Source: Micromonospora chalcea (GTDB lineage Bacteria; Actinomycetota; Actinomycetes; Mycobacteriales; Micromonosporaceae). Taken from it: DNA of 64,000 nt. Of the stretch, positions 1 to 8,373 are shown in pieces. The notes under the pieces were generated by a model. That model saw nothing but the letters and a program-made list of their open reading frames with translations. It was not told where the DNA came from and did not search any database. The translations under genes and the position numbers were made by a program. How positions within the stretch are numbered: the first letter of the stretch is position 1; every line of letters starts with the position of its first letter. The stretch lies in the NCBI RefSeq assembly GCF_002926165.1, contig NZ_MAGP01000001.1, positions 310,001-374,000 of the forward strand, given 5' to 3'.

Positions 1-1292
1 GGCGTCTCCGCCAGGACGTCGTACAGTGCGCGATCGGTCGCGTCGGCCTCCGCGGCGGCCCGGGTCAGCACCTCCTTGATCCGGTCCCGGCCGACGACGG
101 GGGTGAGCCGGGCGGCGACCCGTTCGGAGGTGAGCTGGCCCCGGGTCAGCGCCAGGTTGGCCGCCATCCGCTCCGGGCGCACCACGAGCCCCCGCGTCAG
201 CGTCACGGCCGCCTCCGCGGCGGCCCCGGTGAGCCGCAGGCACTCGCGCAGCAGCAGCCACTCGGCGTGCCACACGCCGGCGGACCGCTCGTCCTCGCTG
301 AGCAGCGCCTGGGTGAGCCCGGCCGCCAGCGGCGGCACCTGGAGCGCGGCGCTGCGGATCAGCGTGGCGAAGACCGGGTTCCGCTTGTGCGGCATCGCGG
401 AGGAGGCGCCGCGCCCGCTGGCCGCCGGCTCGGCCACCTCGCTCACCTCGCTGCGCGCCAGCGAGAGCACGTCGACGGCGATCTTGCCGAGCGCGCCCGT
501 CACGAACGCGAGCACCGCGGCGAGGTCGGCCAGCGGCGTACGCAGGGTGTGCCAGGGCAACGCAGGCCGGCTCAGGCCGGTCTCCTCGGCGAACGCCGCC
601 ACGAGGCGGTCCACGTAGCCGGGGTCCGGCTCGGCCGCGCCGTCCAGCGCCGCGTACTCCAGATAGCCGGCCAGCGTGCCGGCCGCGCCGCCGAGCGACA
701 CCGGCAGGCCCTGGTCGCGTACCCGGCACAGCCGCACCCGGGCGTCGCACAGCAACTGGTGCCAGCCGGCCGCCTTCAGCCCGAACGTGGTGGGGGCGGC
801 GTGCAGGGCCAGCGTCCGCCCGGCCATCGGCAGGTCGCGGTGGGTCAGCGCCAGCCCGGCGAGCGCGTCGACGGCGGCGGCGAGGTGGTCGTCGATGACG
901 GTGAGCGCCCGGTGCGCGACTGTCATCGCCGCGGTGTCCAGGATGTCCTGGCTGGTGGAGCCACGGTGGACGTACTCGGCGGAGGCCGGGTCCAGCTCGG
1001 CGACCGCGCGGGTCAGCTGGGCCACAAGCGCCACCACCGGGTTCGCGGTGTCCCGGGACGCCACCGCGACGCCCCGCAGGTCGAACAGCTCGGCCCGGGC
1101 GGTCCGGGTGATCACCGCGGCGGCCTGGACGGGCAGCGTGCCCAGCCGCGCCTGGGCCCGGGCGAGCGCCGCCTCGGCGTCCAGCATGGCCTGCAGCCAG
1201 GCCCGGTCGCCGACCACCGGCTCGATGCTCGTGCCGGCGCGCACCGGTGAGAGCAGGCCGCTGTCCACCGCCACTTCGAGGGTGTCGATCAC
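1..1292 (-). CDS. Nitrosuccinate-lyase-like enzyme (CreD/FzmL type), 3' end beyond window
   Basis: Member of the fumarase/aspartase superfamily, the branch with 3-carboxy-cis,cis-muconate cycloisomerase and adenylosuccinate lyase. About 430 residues are visible. The family signature loop is clear near residue 295 (GASSAMPHKRNP, plus-strand bases about 376-415), and the earlier conserved stretch HRGSTSQDILDTA is present. The GTG start at 1292 overlaps the stop of the upstream FAD gene (GTGA), so the two are translationally coupled. Known pairs of this kind (CreE-CreD, FzmM-FzmL) turn aspartate into nitrosuccinate and then release nitrous acid and fumarate. The pairing is why I prefer this over a catabolic muconate cycloisomerase; no other beta-ketoadipate genes are nearby. 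Superfamily is certain, substrate is inferred. Confidence 0.8.
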   Translation of the reverse strand, partial: MIDTLEVAVDSGLLSPVRAGTSIEPVVGDRAWLQAMLDAEAALARAQARLGTLPVQAAAVITRTARAELFDLRGVAVASRDTANPVVALVAQLTRAVAELDPASAEYVHRGSTSQDILDTAAMTVAHRALTVIDDHLAAAVDALAGLALTHRDLPMAGRTLALHAAPTTFGLKAAGWHQLLCDARVRLCRVRDQGLPVSLGGAAGTLAGYLEYAALDGAAEPDPGYVDRLVAAFAEETGLSRPALPWHTLRTPLADLAAVLAFVTGALGKIAVDVLSLARSEVSEVAEPAASGRGASSAMPHKRNPVFATLIRSAALQVPPLAAGLTQALLSEDERSAGVWHAEWLLLRECLRLTGAAAEAAVTLTRGLVVRPERMAANLALTRGQLTSERVAARLTPVVGRDRIKEVLTRAAAEADATDRALYDVLAET

Positions 1293-3262
1293 ACGATCAC
1301 CCCCGGGAAACGGGCCGCCCCGGTGGCCGCGCGGTCGGCCACCGCATGTCCGGCCGGCGCGAGCGAGCGCACCTCGGCGGCGATCGCGTCGGCGTCGGCC
1401 AGGATCACCGAGTCGCTGCCCGGCCGGATGCCGGCCGCCGTCACCCAGTGCACCGACTCGGTGGGCACACCGAACGCGAACCGGCGCGGGTGCGGCTGAT
1501 CCTGGGCGTCGACGACCCGGTAGGGACGTTCGGTCACGGCGAGTCCTCCTGTCTCGTACGTGCCGCCGTCGTAGGGGATCCGGTACGGCCGGCACTGTTC
1601 GGTGTCGAGCATGTGGCGCAGCAACGGGTCGGCGGTGCCGCGCAGGTCGGGTTCCGGCAGCCGCGCCTCGATGAGGACGCCGGCGCGGACCGGGGGACCG
1701 GGCACCGTCCGGGACGTCGCTTCGAACGCGGGTGTCTCGGTGTCGATGACGATCTGGGTGTCCGGCCCGGTCAGTTCCAGCACACCGGCCTCGATCAGCG
1801 CGATCGTCTCCTCGATGCGCCGGGCCGGCGGGCCGATCGAGAGGAACGCGTTGAACGGGGTGAACCAGCCGGTCAGCTCGTCGCGGTACGAGTCGCCGTC
1901 GATCCCGCTGTGATCGACCGCCAGGCGGACCTCGTTGCGCAGGTCACGCAGGACGTCCAGCGCTGCCTTGAGCGGCCCGTCGACGTTGCCGGCCCGCGCG
2001 TGCGCCACGTCCCGGGCCAGGTGCTCAAGCGCCCAGGCGCGGAAGTCGTCCCGGTCGCGGAACTCGCGCCCGCGGTACGGGTGGGCCAGCCGGTCCCAGT
2101 CCCAGCGCCGCTGCGGCGGTATCGGGTACTCGTCGAGCAGCGCCGGCCGCCGCTCGGCGGGTGTCGCGAGGTAGCGCAGCGTGAAGCTCTCGGCCCGGCC
2201 GGCGTGCCCGGTGCGGCGCAGCAGCGTCGCGTAGTAGACGCTCTCCACCTCGGCGGCGATCAGCGGCCACACGTCGCGACGGAACCGGATCGACTCGCCG
2301 CGGGCGCGGCGGGCGCGCAGCCGCGCCACGGCCTGCGCGGTCAGCAGCCGGGGCAGGTGCCGGCCGGTCACGCCCTTCTGGTTGTCGCCCCGGGCGTGCG
2401 CCGGGATGCCCCGGCGGGAACTGGCGGACAACCTCGGTTCGGCGCCGCTGGGCCGGTACCGCAGCCGTCCGCCCTCCTCGGTGAAGCTGCCGCCCCGGCC
2501 GACGGTCAGCAGGATCAGGTGGTCGAAGAACGTCAGGCCCAGCCCGCGCAGCAGCACCGGGGCGCCCGCCGGGAGGTGGCTGAGGTCGACGTCGGCGGGG
2601 TTGGCCTGGGGGAGATAGGTGAGTCCGTGGACCCGGGACAGGCTCGCCGTGCGTGCCTGCCGGGGATCCAGCCGGGCGGCGGCGTGGCCCAGGGCCAGCA
2701 CCACGGCGTCCAGGTGGTGCAGCCGGGTGCCGTCGGCCAGCCGGACGCCCTGCGGACCGCCCGGCACGCCCGACGTGTCGGCGCTGGCCACCGCGCGGGA
2801 GCGGTGGCACCGGATCGAGACGTGCGGCGGCGCGCGGCGCACGATCCGGCGGAAGCTGGCCCGCAGGTAGTGGCCGTAGAACGCCCGGGTCGGATAGTCG
2901 TCGGGGCCGAGGGCGCGCGCCTCGTCGAGCACGTCGGGGTCGAGCGCGCCCCGCGGTCCTGCCGACGCCACGCTCCGGGCCCACTCGTACAGGCTCGGCC
3001 CGGGCTCGATCGGCCCGGCCAGGCGGCAGCTCGGATCGGTGTAGACGGTGATCTGTGAGGCGACGGTGTTCGTCAGCAGCAGCCGGGACTGGTCGGTGCG
3101 CCACACCGCGCCGGCGCCGGGCGCGGCGGGGTCCACCACGTGCACGGTGAGGCTGGCGCAGGCCCGGTCGTGCCGTTCCTGGGCGCAGAGCCGCTCCAGG
3201 ACGGACAGTCCGCGCGGGCCCGCGCCGACGATGCAGATCCGCAGGTGGCGCGGGCCTGTCAT
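1289..3262 (-). CDS. CreE-like flavin monooxygenase (FAD/NAD(P)-binding protein)
   Basis: 657-residue FAD/NAD(P)-binding protein. The N-terminal dinucleotide fold has GAGPRG at residues 13-18, and the length suits the CreE/FzmM family, which oxidises the amino group of L-aspartate to nitrosuccinate. The ATG at 3262 was chosen because it begins the Rossmann motif and overlaps the TGA of the upstream hydroxylase (ATGA); a longer open frame upstream is only read-through inside that gene. It is followed by the lyase with a GTGA overlap. Related proteins include lysine and ornithine N-hydroxylases, so N-oxidation of an amino acid is likely even if the substrate is not aspartate. Context with a CreD-like lyase makes aspartate the best guess. 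Confidence 0.8.
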   Translation of the reverse strand: MTGPRHLRICIVGAGPRGLSVLERLCAQERHDRACASLTVHVVDPAAPGAGAVWRTDQSRLLLTNTVASQITVYTDPSCRLAGPIEPGPSLYEWARSVASAGPRGALDPDVLDEARALGPDDYPTRAFYGHYLRASFRRIVRRAPPHVSIRCHRSRAVASADTSGVPGGPQGVRLADGTRLHHLDAVVLALGHAAARLDPRQARTASLSRVHGLTYLPQANPADVDLSHLPAGAPVLLRGLGLTFFDHLILLTVGRGGSFTEEGGRLRYRPSGAEPRLSASSRRGIPAHARGDNQKGVTGRHLPRLLTAQAVARLRARRARGESIRFRRDVWPLIAAEVESVYYATLLRRTGHAGRAESFTLRYLATPAERRPALLDEYPIPPQRRWDWDRLAHPYRGREFRDRDDFRAWALEHLARDVAHARAGNVDGPLKAALDVLRDLRNEVRLAVDHSGIDGDSYRDELTGWFTPFNAFLSIGPPARRIEETIALIEAGVLELTGPDTQIVIDTETPAFEATSRTVPGPPVRAGVLIEARLPEPDLRGTADPLLRHMLDTEQCRPYRIPYDGGTYETGGLAVTERPYRVVDAQDQPHPRRFAFGVPTESVHWVTAAGIRPGSDSVILADADAIAAEVRSLAPAGHAVADRAATGAARFPGVIV

Positions 3263-4467
3263 CGCACGGCCTCGCTCGGGCGCTCGCCGCGCACCCGGGC
3301 GGCGTGCATCCAGGCCACCGCCGTGTGCAGCTCCTGTGGCGTCATCGCGGTGAGCGCCCGGTTGCGGGCCGTCGCCGCGTCCCCGGCGGCGTGCCAGAGC
3401 CGGATGCTGTCGCGGGAGACGGCCTGCACCGCGGCGGTCCGCTCCCGCCGTTGCGCGACGTAGCGGCGGAGCACCTCGGGCACCGGCTCGGCGCCGTCGC
3501 CGAGCAGGTCGCCGAGCACCACCGCGTCCTCCAGCGCCTGGCAGGCCCCCTGCGCGGCGTAGTGCAGCATGGGGTGCGCGGCGTCGCCGAGCAGGGCGAC
3601 CCGGCCGTCGGCCCAGTCGTCGACGGGCGGCCGGTCGACGAGCACCCAGGCCCGCCACTCGTCGCTGAGGCGCAGCAGGTCACCGACCGCGCCGAGGCGC
3701 GACATCGCGGCCCGGACCAGTGTGCCGTCGGTGGGCCGGCCGGCGAACAGGGTGGGCGCGCCGTCGGCGTGACTGGCGGCCATGTTCAGGTACGCCCCGC
3801 CGCTGATCGGGTAGTGCACGAAGTGGCAGTCCGGTCCGGCCCACCAGGTGACCGCGTCCCGGCGTACCCGGGCCGGCACCTGGGACATGGGGACTATGGC
3901 GCGGTACGCGGTGATGCCGGAGTTGCGCGGCTCGCCGTCGCCGACGAGCTGGCGGCGGATGCGGGAGTGGATGCCGTCGGCGCCGATCACCATGTCGGCG
4001 GGGATCCGTTCGCCGGAGTCCAGGCGCACGGCGGCCTCGGCCGCGTTCTGGTCGTAGCCGGCCACCGAGGCGGCCGGGCGCAGCGTGATCCGGGGCAGCC
4101 GCCGGGCCGCGTCGAGCAGGCGGCGGTGCAACTCGGCGCGGTGCACCACCACGTACGGGCTGCCGAACCGGCGCTGGTAGCGCTCGGTCAACGGCATGCT
4201 GGTGACGTGGGCGCCGGTCACGCCGTCCATGAACCGCAGTTCCGCCATGGCGACCGCGGTGGCCCGCACCTGCGGTCCCACACCGAGCGCGTCCAGCGCG
4301 TGCAGGCCGTTGGGGGCGAGCTGGATGCCCGCGCCCAGCTCGGTGAACTCGGGCTGGCGTTCCAGGACCGTCACGTGATGTCCGTGCGCCGCGACCGCCA
4401 GCGCCGTGGCGAGCCCGCCGATGCCGCCCCCGGCCACGACCACGCGCACGGGCGTCCGGGTGCTCAT
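3259..4467 (-). CDS. Group A FAD-dependent aromatic hydroxylase (salicylate hydroxylase-like)
   Basis: 402-residue single-component flavoprotein monooxygenase. Visible motifs are the FAD GxGxxG fold (GGGIGGLATA, about residues 12-21), the DG motif (GADGIHSR) and the second FAD motif ([14 protein letters not shown]). Such enzymes use NAD(P)H and oxygen to hydroxylate, sometimes with decarboxylation, an activated aromatic acid such as an aminohydroxybenzoate. Start ATG at 4467 overlaps the ligase stop, and its own stop overlaps the next start, so it sits in a tight four-gene run (ligase, hydroxylase, CreE-like, CreD-like). It may play the part that CreL plays in cremeomycin biosynthesis, hydroxylating 3-amino-4-hydroxybenzoate; this is inference from context. 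Confidence 0.88.
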   Translation of the reverse strand: MSTRTPVRVVVAGGGIGGLATALAVAAHGHHVTVLERQPEFTELGAGIQLAPNGLHALDALGVGPQVRATAVAMAELRFMDGVTGAHVTSMPLTERYQRRFGSPYVVVHRAELHRRLLDAARRLPRITLRPAASVAGYDQNAAEAAVRLDSGERIPADMVIGADGIHSRIRRQLVGDGEPRNSGITAYRAIVPMSQVPARVRRDAVTWWAGPDCHFVHYPISGGAYLNMAASHADGAPTLFAGRPTDGTLVRAAMSRLGAVGDLLRLSDEWRAWVLVDRPPVDDWADGRVALLGDAAHPMLHYAAQGACQALEDAVVLGDLLGDGAEPVPEVLRRYVAQRRERTAAVQAVSRDSIRLWHAAGDAATARNRALTAMTPQELHTAVAWMHAARVRGERPSEAVR

Positions 4468-6035
4468 CCGGCCGCGCTGTCCCGGTCGAGCAGCTGCCGG
4501 GCCAGCTCCAACCGTTTGATCTTGGTGGTGGCGGTCTGCGGGAGATCCGCCAGGCGCCGCTGCACCGGACGGGCCATCGGCGGCAGCGTGGCGACCGCGC
4601 CGGCCCAGCGGTCGATGTCGATCGGCAGGTCCTCGCTGGTGCAGATCACCGGCACGGGCGGCCCGTCCGGCGCCGGCAGGATGATCACCTCGACGAGCTC
4701 GTCCAGCCGGGTGAAGAGCGTGTCCTCGACCGCCAGCGTGCTGCCGAACCCGTCGATCTCGTCGACCTCGCGGTCGAGCAGGTGCAGGCAGCCCAGCCGG
4801 GTGCGGTAGCCCAGGTCGCCCATCCGCCACCACGATCCGTGGCGCTGACCCTCGTACCGCTGCTGCTCGCCGAGGTAGGTGACGATGCGCCCGTCGGTGC
4901 GTACCTCGATGTAGCCGGGGTTGTCGCGGGTGGGCGGGCGTCCGTTGCGGCTGACCACCCGGATGTCGGTCATGCCGGGGAACGGCATGCCGACGCAGCG
5001 CCCGTCGGCGTCCTCGGGCCGGCGGCGGGTGAACGCGCGGGCCGCGACCGGGCCGACCTCGCTCTGCCCGTACAGCTGGCCGAACACCGGCTTGGGATGC
5101 GCGGAGGCCCCGAGCATGCGCCGGACCGTACGCGGGTGGATGGCGTCGAAGGTGCTGCTGAAGTAGCGCACGGTGGCCAGCGGCGCGCGCGGGTCGTCGG
5201 CCAGCCGCTCCCACCGCAGGAACGAGTTGGGGTGGGTCTCCAGCACGCCCGGACGATGGGTCAGGAACAGGTCGGTGGCCTGGTCCGGGTCGTTGTCGGC
5301 GTGCACCAGCAGCGGGAAGCCGCGCAGCATCGTGATCGCCAGCGCGGTGAACAGGCGCGAGTGCACGAACGAGACGTGGATGGCGACCGGGCAGCGGCGC
5401 CGCACCAGCGCGGCGACCGACGCCTGCGGGCGGTAGCGCGCCTGCAGCGTCCGTCCGGTGTGCACGGCCAGCTTCGGCAGCCCGGTGGTGCCGGAGGTGT
5501 GGGTGACCAGGGTGGGATGGTCGGGGGACATGACGATCGGCGGGACGCTCGGCACACCGGTCAGGGCGCGCAGCGACGTGGCCGACGGATGGTCACCGGA
5601 GGCGAGCAGCACCCCGGCGACCGCCGGGAACACGGTGTCCGCCAGTTCCCCGTCGAGGGTGGCGCGGTCGGTCAGCAGGTACGGCCGGCCGGCCCGGCGG
5701 ATCAGATGCAGCACCGTGGTGGCGTCGAGGTGGGGGGAGAGCAACACCGGCACGGCCCCGATCCGGGCCAGCGCGCACGCGCTCAGCGTGATGTCGAAGT
5801 TGTGCGACTTGTGGACCACCACGCGGTCGCCCGGTCGTACGCCGGCGGCGTGCAGGCGGGCGGCCAGGTCGGCGACCAGGCCGGCGACCGCGCCGACGGT
5901 GAGCCGCCGGCCGAGTTCCGGCGCCACGTCGAGGTCGTGGTCGAGGGTGATGCTGTTGTCCGGGTGCCGGGCCGCGGCCCGGTCGAAGAGTGTGCCCAGT
6001 CGGATGCCGCGATTGGCGATCGTCTGCAGCAACAT
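4464..6035 (-). CDS. AMP-forming acyl-CoA synthetase/ligase (possible diazotising ligase)
   Basis: 523-residue ANL-superfamily adenylating enzyme. The phosphate-binding loop reads THTSGTTGLPK near residue 180, YGQSE follows near residue 320, and the C-terminal lysine region is TTKIKRLE. It should activate a carboxylate, or less commonly an inorganic oxyacid, as an adenylate. In cremeomycin the ANL-family protein CreM diazotises an arylamine with nitrite. A ligase directly ahead of CreE/CreD-like genes could do the same, or could activate an aromatic acid for the N-acetyltransferases upstream. Overlaps the hydroxylase by ATGA and lies nine bases after the SRPBCC gene. Confidence 0.88.
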   Translation of the reverse strand: MLLQTIANRGIRLGTLFDRAAARHPDNSITLDHDLDVAPELGRRLTVGAVAGLVADLAARLHAAGVRPGDRVVVHKSHNFDITLSACALARIGAVPVLLSPHLDATTVLHLIRRAGRPYLLTDRATLDGELADTVFPAVAGVLLASGDHPSATSLRALTGVPSVPPIVMSPDHPTLVTHTSGTTGLPKLAVHTGRTLQARYRPQASVAALVRRRCPVAIHVSFVHSRLFTALAITMLRGFPLLVHADNDPDQATDLFLTHRPGVLETHPNSFLRWERLADDPRAPLATVRYFSSTFDAIHPRTVRRMLGASAHPKPVFGQLYGQSEVGPVAARAFTRRRPEDADGRCVGMPFPGMTDIRVVSRNGRPPTRDNPGYIEVRTDGRIVTYLGEQQRYEGQRHGSWWRMGDLGYRTRLGCLHLLDREVDEIDGFGSTLAVEDTLFTRLDELVEVIILPAPDGPPVPVICTSEDLPIDIDRWAGAVATLPPMARPVQRRLADLPQTATTKIKRLELARQLLDRDSAAG

Positions 6036-6044
6036 GTCCGGCTC

Positions 6045-6587
6045 CTACCGTTCGGTCTCGATGATCGACTTGAGTCGGCGCAGCGTCTCGTGCAGATCGG
6101 CGCCGACCTTGGCGCCCCATTCGGTGACGAAACGCCGGCGCTCGTCGTCGTCCATGTCTCGGGTGATCTTGCGGATGCCCTCGGTGGGCTCGTCCATCCG
6201 GAAGTGGTGCGTCAGGCGGCAGCCGGCGCCCTCGGGGCTCATCCGGAAGGCCCACACGCTGCTCTGGGCGCGCCCCCGGCTGTCCCGCATCGCCCAGCTG
6301 AACTCGACGCCGGGGATCGCGGTGTGCACCTGCGACTCCGTGGTCCAGACGCCGCGGACGACCGGCGCCCAGGCGACGACGTCCTCGCCGCGGACGTTGT
6401 GGCCGCGGAACACCGCCCCGGCGGCGCCGGGACGGCCGCTGATCCACTCGCCTCCGGTGCACTCGGTGCTCCACTCCCGGCACCGGGGAAGGTCACTGAC
6501 GAGCGCGTAGACCTCGTCCGGAGTGGCGTCGACGACGATTTCCGCCTGCGATTCGAACAGTGGCGTGGTGGTATCGGTTTCGGCCAT
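6045..6587 (-). CDS. SRPBCC (START/polyketide cyclase-like) protein
   Basis: 180 residues. The pattern beginning EIVVDATPDEVYALVSDL near residue 16 and the later segment GCRLTHHFRM are typical of the helix-grip fold shared by START, Bet v1 and polyketide cyclase/dehydrase proteins. These bind hydrophobic ligands in a cavity, and some act as aromatases or cyclases. There is no transmembrane segment or signal peptide. It is the first gene of the leftward operon leading into the ligase and the CreE/CreD-like pair, so a role in binding or cyclising the pathway intermediate is possible but not shown. Confidence 0.8.
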   Translation of the reverse strand: MAETDTTTPLFESQAEIVVDATPDEVYALVSDLPRCREWSTECTGGEWISGRPGAAGAVFRGHNVRGEDVVAWAPVVRGVWTTESQVHTAIPGVEFSWAMRDSRGRAQSSVWAFRMSPEGAGCRLTHHFRMDEPTEGIRKITRDMDDDERRRFVTEWGAKVGADLHETLRRLKSIIETER

Positions 6588-6630
6588 GCGGAGAATCGTC
6601 GTTATCGGCTTCCCGAAGGGTCAAAGTGTT

Positions 6631-6652
6631 CGACTCTGATTCATCAGGTTCG
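6631..6652. promoter_or_regulatory. Candidate operator between SRPBCC operon and PucR gene
   Basis: Imperfect palindrome with core CTGATTCATCAG (6636-6647) flanked by symmetric CGA and TCG. It sits in the 136-base divergent region and also lies within two direct GTTCGAC copies. It could be bound by the adjacent PucR-type regulator. No functional proof. Confidence 0.35.
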
Positions 6653-6675
6653 ACGTCTTTCGTGGCCGGGACGCC

Positions 6676-6681
6676 TATAAT
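6676..6681 (+). promoter_or_regulatory. -10 box (TATAAT) of PucR-type regulator gene
   Basis: A perfect TATAAT in a region otherwise above 60% GC, about 42 bases ahead of the regulator's start codon. No clear -35 at ideal spacing, so it may depend on an activator. Confidence 0.45.
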
Positions 6682-6723
6682 CCGGCGCAGATCCGCGACG
6701 CGACTAAGGACACGGGAAGAGCC

Positions 6724-8373
6724 ATGGGGGGGAGCACGGAACAAGGCGCCGCCGTGCCCGGCTCCGCCGACGACGCCGGGGTGCCGCACGACGAAGGCGG
6801 TCTGCTGCGGGACATCGCCCGGCAGGGCCGGCGGCTGCTCGACGCGCCGGCCGCCTTCGTCGCCGTCGTGTCCGAGGACGGACCGACGATCACGGTACGG
6901 GCGGCGGACGGCCCCCACGAGGACGGCCGGCTGGACCTGCCCGGTCACCATCCCTCCGGCGCGGCGCTGCTGGACGGATCGCCGCTGTGGTGCGGTGACG
7001 CGGAATCCGCCCCGGCGACGTCCGGGCCGCACGAGGACGGCGCACTGCACGCGGTGGTCGCGGTACGTCTGGGCCACCTGCGCGGATACGCCCCCCGCCG
7101 GTCCGTCGCCGCGCTGTACCTCGCCGACCGGCGCCCCCGGACGGTCACCGAGGGGGAGCGCGTCCAGTTGACCTCGTTCGCCCGGCTCGCGGGCGCGGCG
7201 ATGGAGAAGACGCAACTGCTGGACGTCGCGATCGCCCGGCTCTACGGGCTGGAGCAGCAGTCCGCCCGTACCGCCGCCGACCTGGACCGGATGCGGGCGC
7301 TGCGCTCCGCGCACTACGGCTTCATCGACCTGGCCGTGGCCCGCGGCGACGCGCGCGCCTTCGTGGTGGAGGCCGACCGGCGTCTCGGCGCGTCGGTGCG
7401 GCTGTGCACCGACGACGGTCTGGTGGTCGCCGCGAGCCGGTCCGCCGCCGCCGGACCGGAGCCGGGCGTGCCGGACGGCCGCCGCATGGTCGTCCCGGTG
7501 CTGGCCGGCGACCGGCGGATGGGAGACCTGCTGCTGGAGATGGACAGCCCGCTCGCCGACCCGGACGGGCAGCTCCTGCTCCTGATCGCCCAGGCGGCGG
7601 CGGTGATCCTGCGCCAGCTCGACGACAGCCGGGAGAGCCAGGCCCGTCGTGCCCTGCTCAACGAGCTGATCACCACGCCGCAGCCCACCGGCACGCTTGT
7701 CGAACGGGCCCGGCGGCTGGGCGTGCGCCTGGACCGGCCGTACGTCGTGGTGGTGTTGCGCCCGGACGGCGTCAGCCCGCACTGGGCGTCGATGTGGAGC
7801 GCGGCGTTCGCCGCCCGGGGTGACGGTCTGTCCGCGCTGCACGACGACGACATCGTGCTGCTGCTGCCGGGGGAGGCCGACCCGGCCGAGATCGCCCGGA
7901 CGGCCGCGGAGGAGTCGGGCGCGCTCTTCGGCCGCCCGGTGACGGCCGCGGCGTCCGACAGCGGTTCCGGGCCGGAGCGGGTGGCGGTGCGCTACCGGCA
8001 GGCGCTGCGCTGCCTCGACGTCATGATCTCAATGGAGCTGGCCGGTCGCGGCGTGTCGGTACGGGAGCTGGGTTTCCTGCCGATGCTGCTGGCCGGCCGG
8101 GAGGGCATCGACCAGTTCATCGACGCCACCCTCCAGCCGGTGCTCGACTACGACAGGCACCGCGACGGCGACCTCGCCCGCACGCTCGACGCGTACTTCG
8201 AGGCCGGCCGCAGCCCGACCAACGCGGCCGAGCTGCTGCACATGCACCCGAACACGGTCACCCGGCGGCTGGACCGGGTGAAGCGCCTGCTCGGCCCGAC
8301 CTGGCAACTCCCGGCACGGGCGCTGGAGATCCAGCTCGCGCTACGCCTGCACCGCCTGCTCACCGAGCTGTGA
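6724..8373 (+). CDS. PucR/CdaR-family transcriptional regulator with GAF-like sensor
   Basis: 549 residues. The N-terminal 160 residues look like a GAF domain (sensor for a small molecule). A middle region has a second weak sensor-like segment, and the C-terminus (about 490-545) is the PucR-type helix-turn-helix, with AAELLHMHPNTVTRRLDRVK as recognition helix. Start ATG at 6724 follows a GGAAG ribosome site. It is the only rightward gene within a block of leftward biosynthetic genes, lies divergent from the SRPBCC operon and converges with a 33-base overlap on the oxidoreductase gene, so it probably controls this sub-cluster. Confidence 0.85.
   Translation: MGGSTEQGAAVPGSADDAGVPHDEGGLLRDIARQGRRLLDAPAAFVAVVSEDGPTITVRAADGPHEDGRLDLPGHHPSGAALLDGSPLWCGDAESAPATSGPHEDGALHAVVAVRLGHLRGYAPRRSVAALYLADRRPRTVTEGERVQLTSFARLAGAAMEKTQLLDVAIARLYGLEQQSARTAADLDRMRALRSAHYGFIDLAVARGDARAFVVEADRRLGASVRLCTDDGLVVAASRSAAAGPEPGVPDGRRMVVPVLAGDRRMGDLLLEMDSPLADPDGQLLLLIAQAAAVILRQLDDSRESQARRALLNELITTPQPTGTLVERARRLGVRLDRPYVVVVLRPDGVSPHWASMWSAAFAARGDGLSALHDDDIVLLLPGEADPAEIARTAAEESGALFGRPVTAAASDSGSGPERVAVRYRQALRCLDVMISMELAGRGVSVRELGFLPMLLAGREGIDQFIDATLQPVLDYDRHRDGDLARTLDAYFEAGRSPTNAAELLHMHPNTVTRRLDRVKRLLGPTWQLPARALEIQLALRLHRLLTEL

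Noticed and set aside
1-1292. Catabolic 3-carboxy-cis,cis-muconate cycloisomerase (PcaB)
   Set aside because: The signature fits the superfamily, but no other beta-ketoadipate genes are present and the gene is coupled to a CreE-like protein.
267-3058. Long rightward open frames opposite the first genes
   Set aside because: They are arginine, glycine and proline-rich shadows typical of the opposite strand in GC-rich DNA, with no family features.
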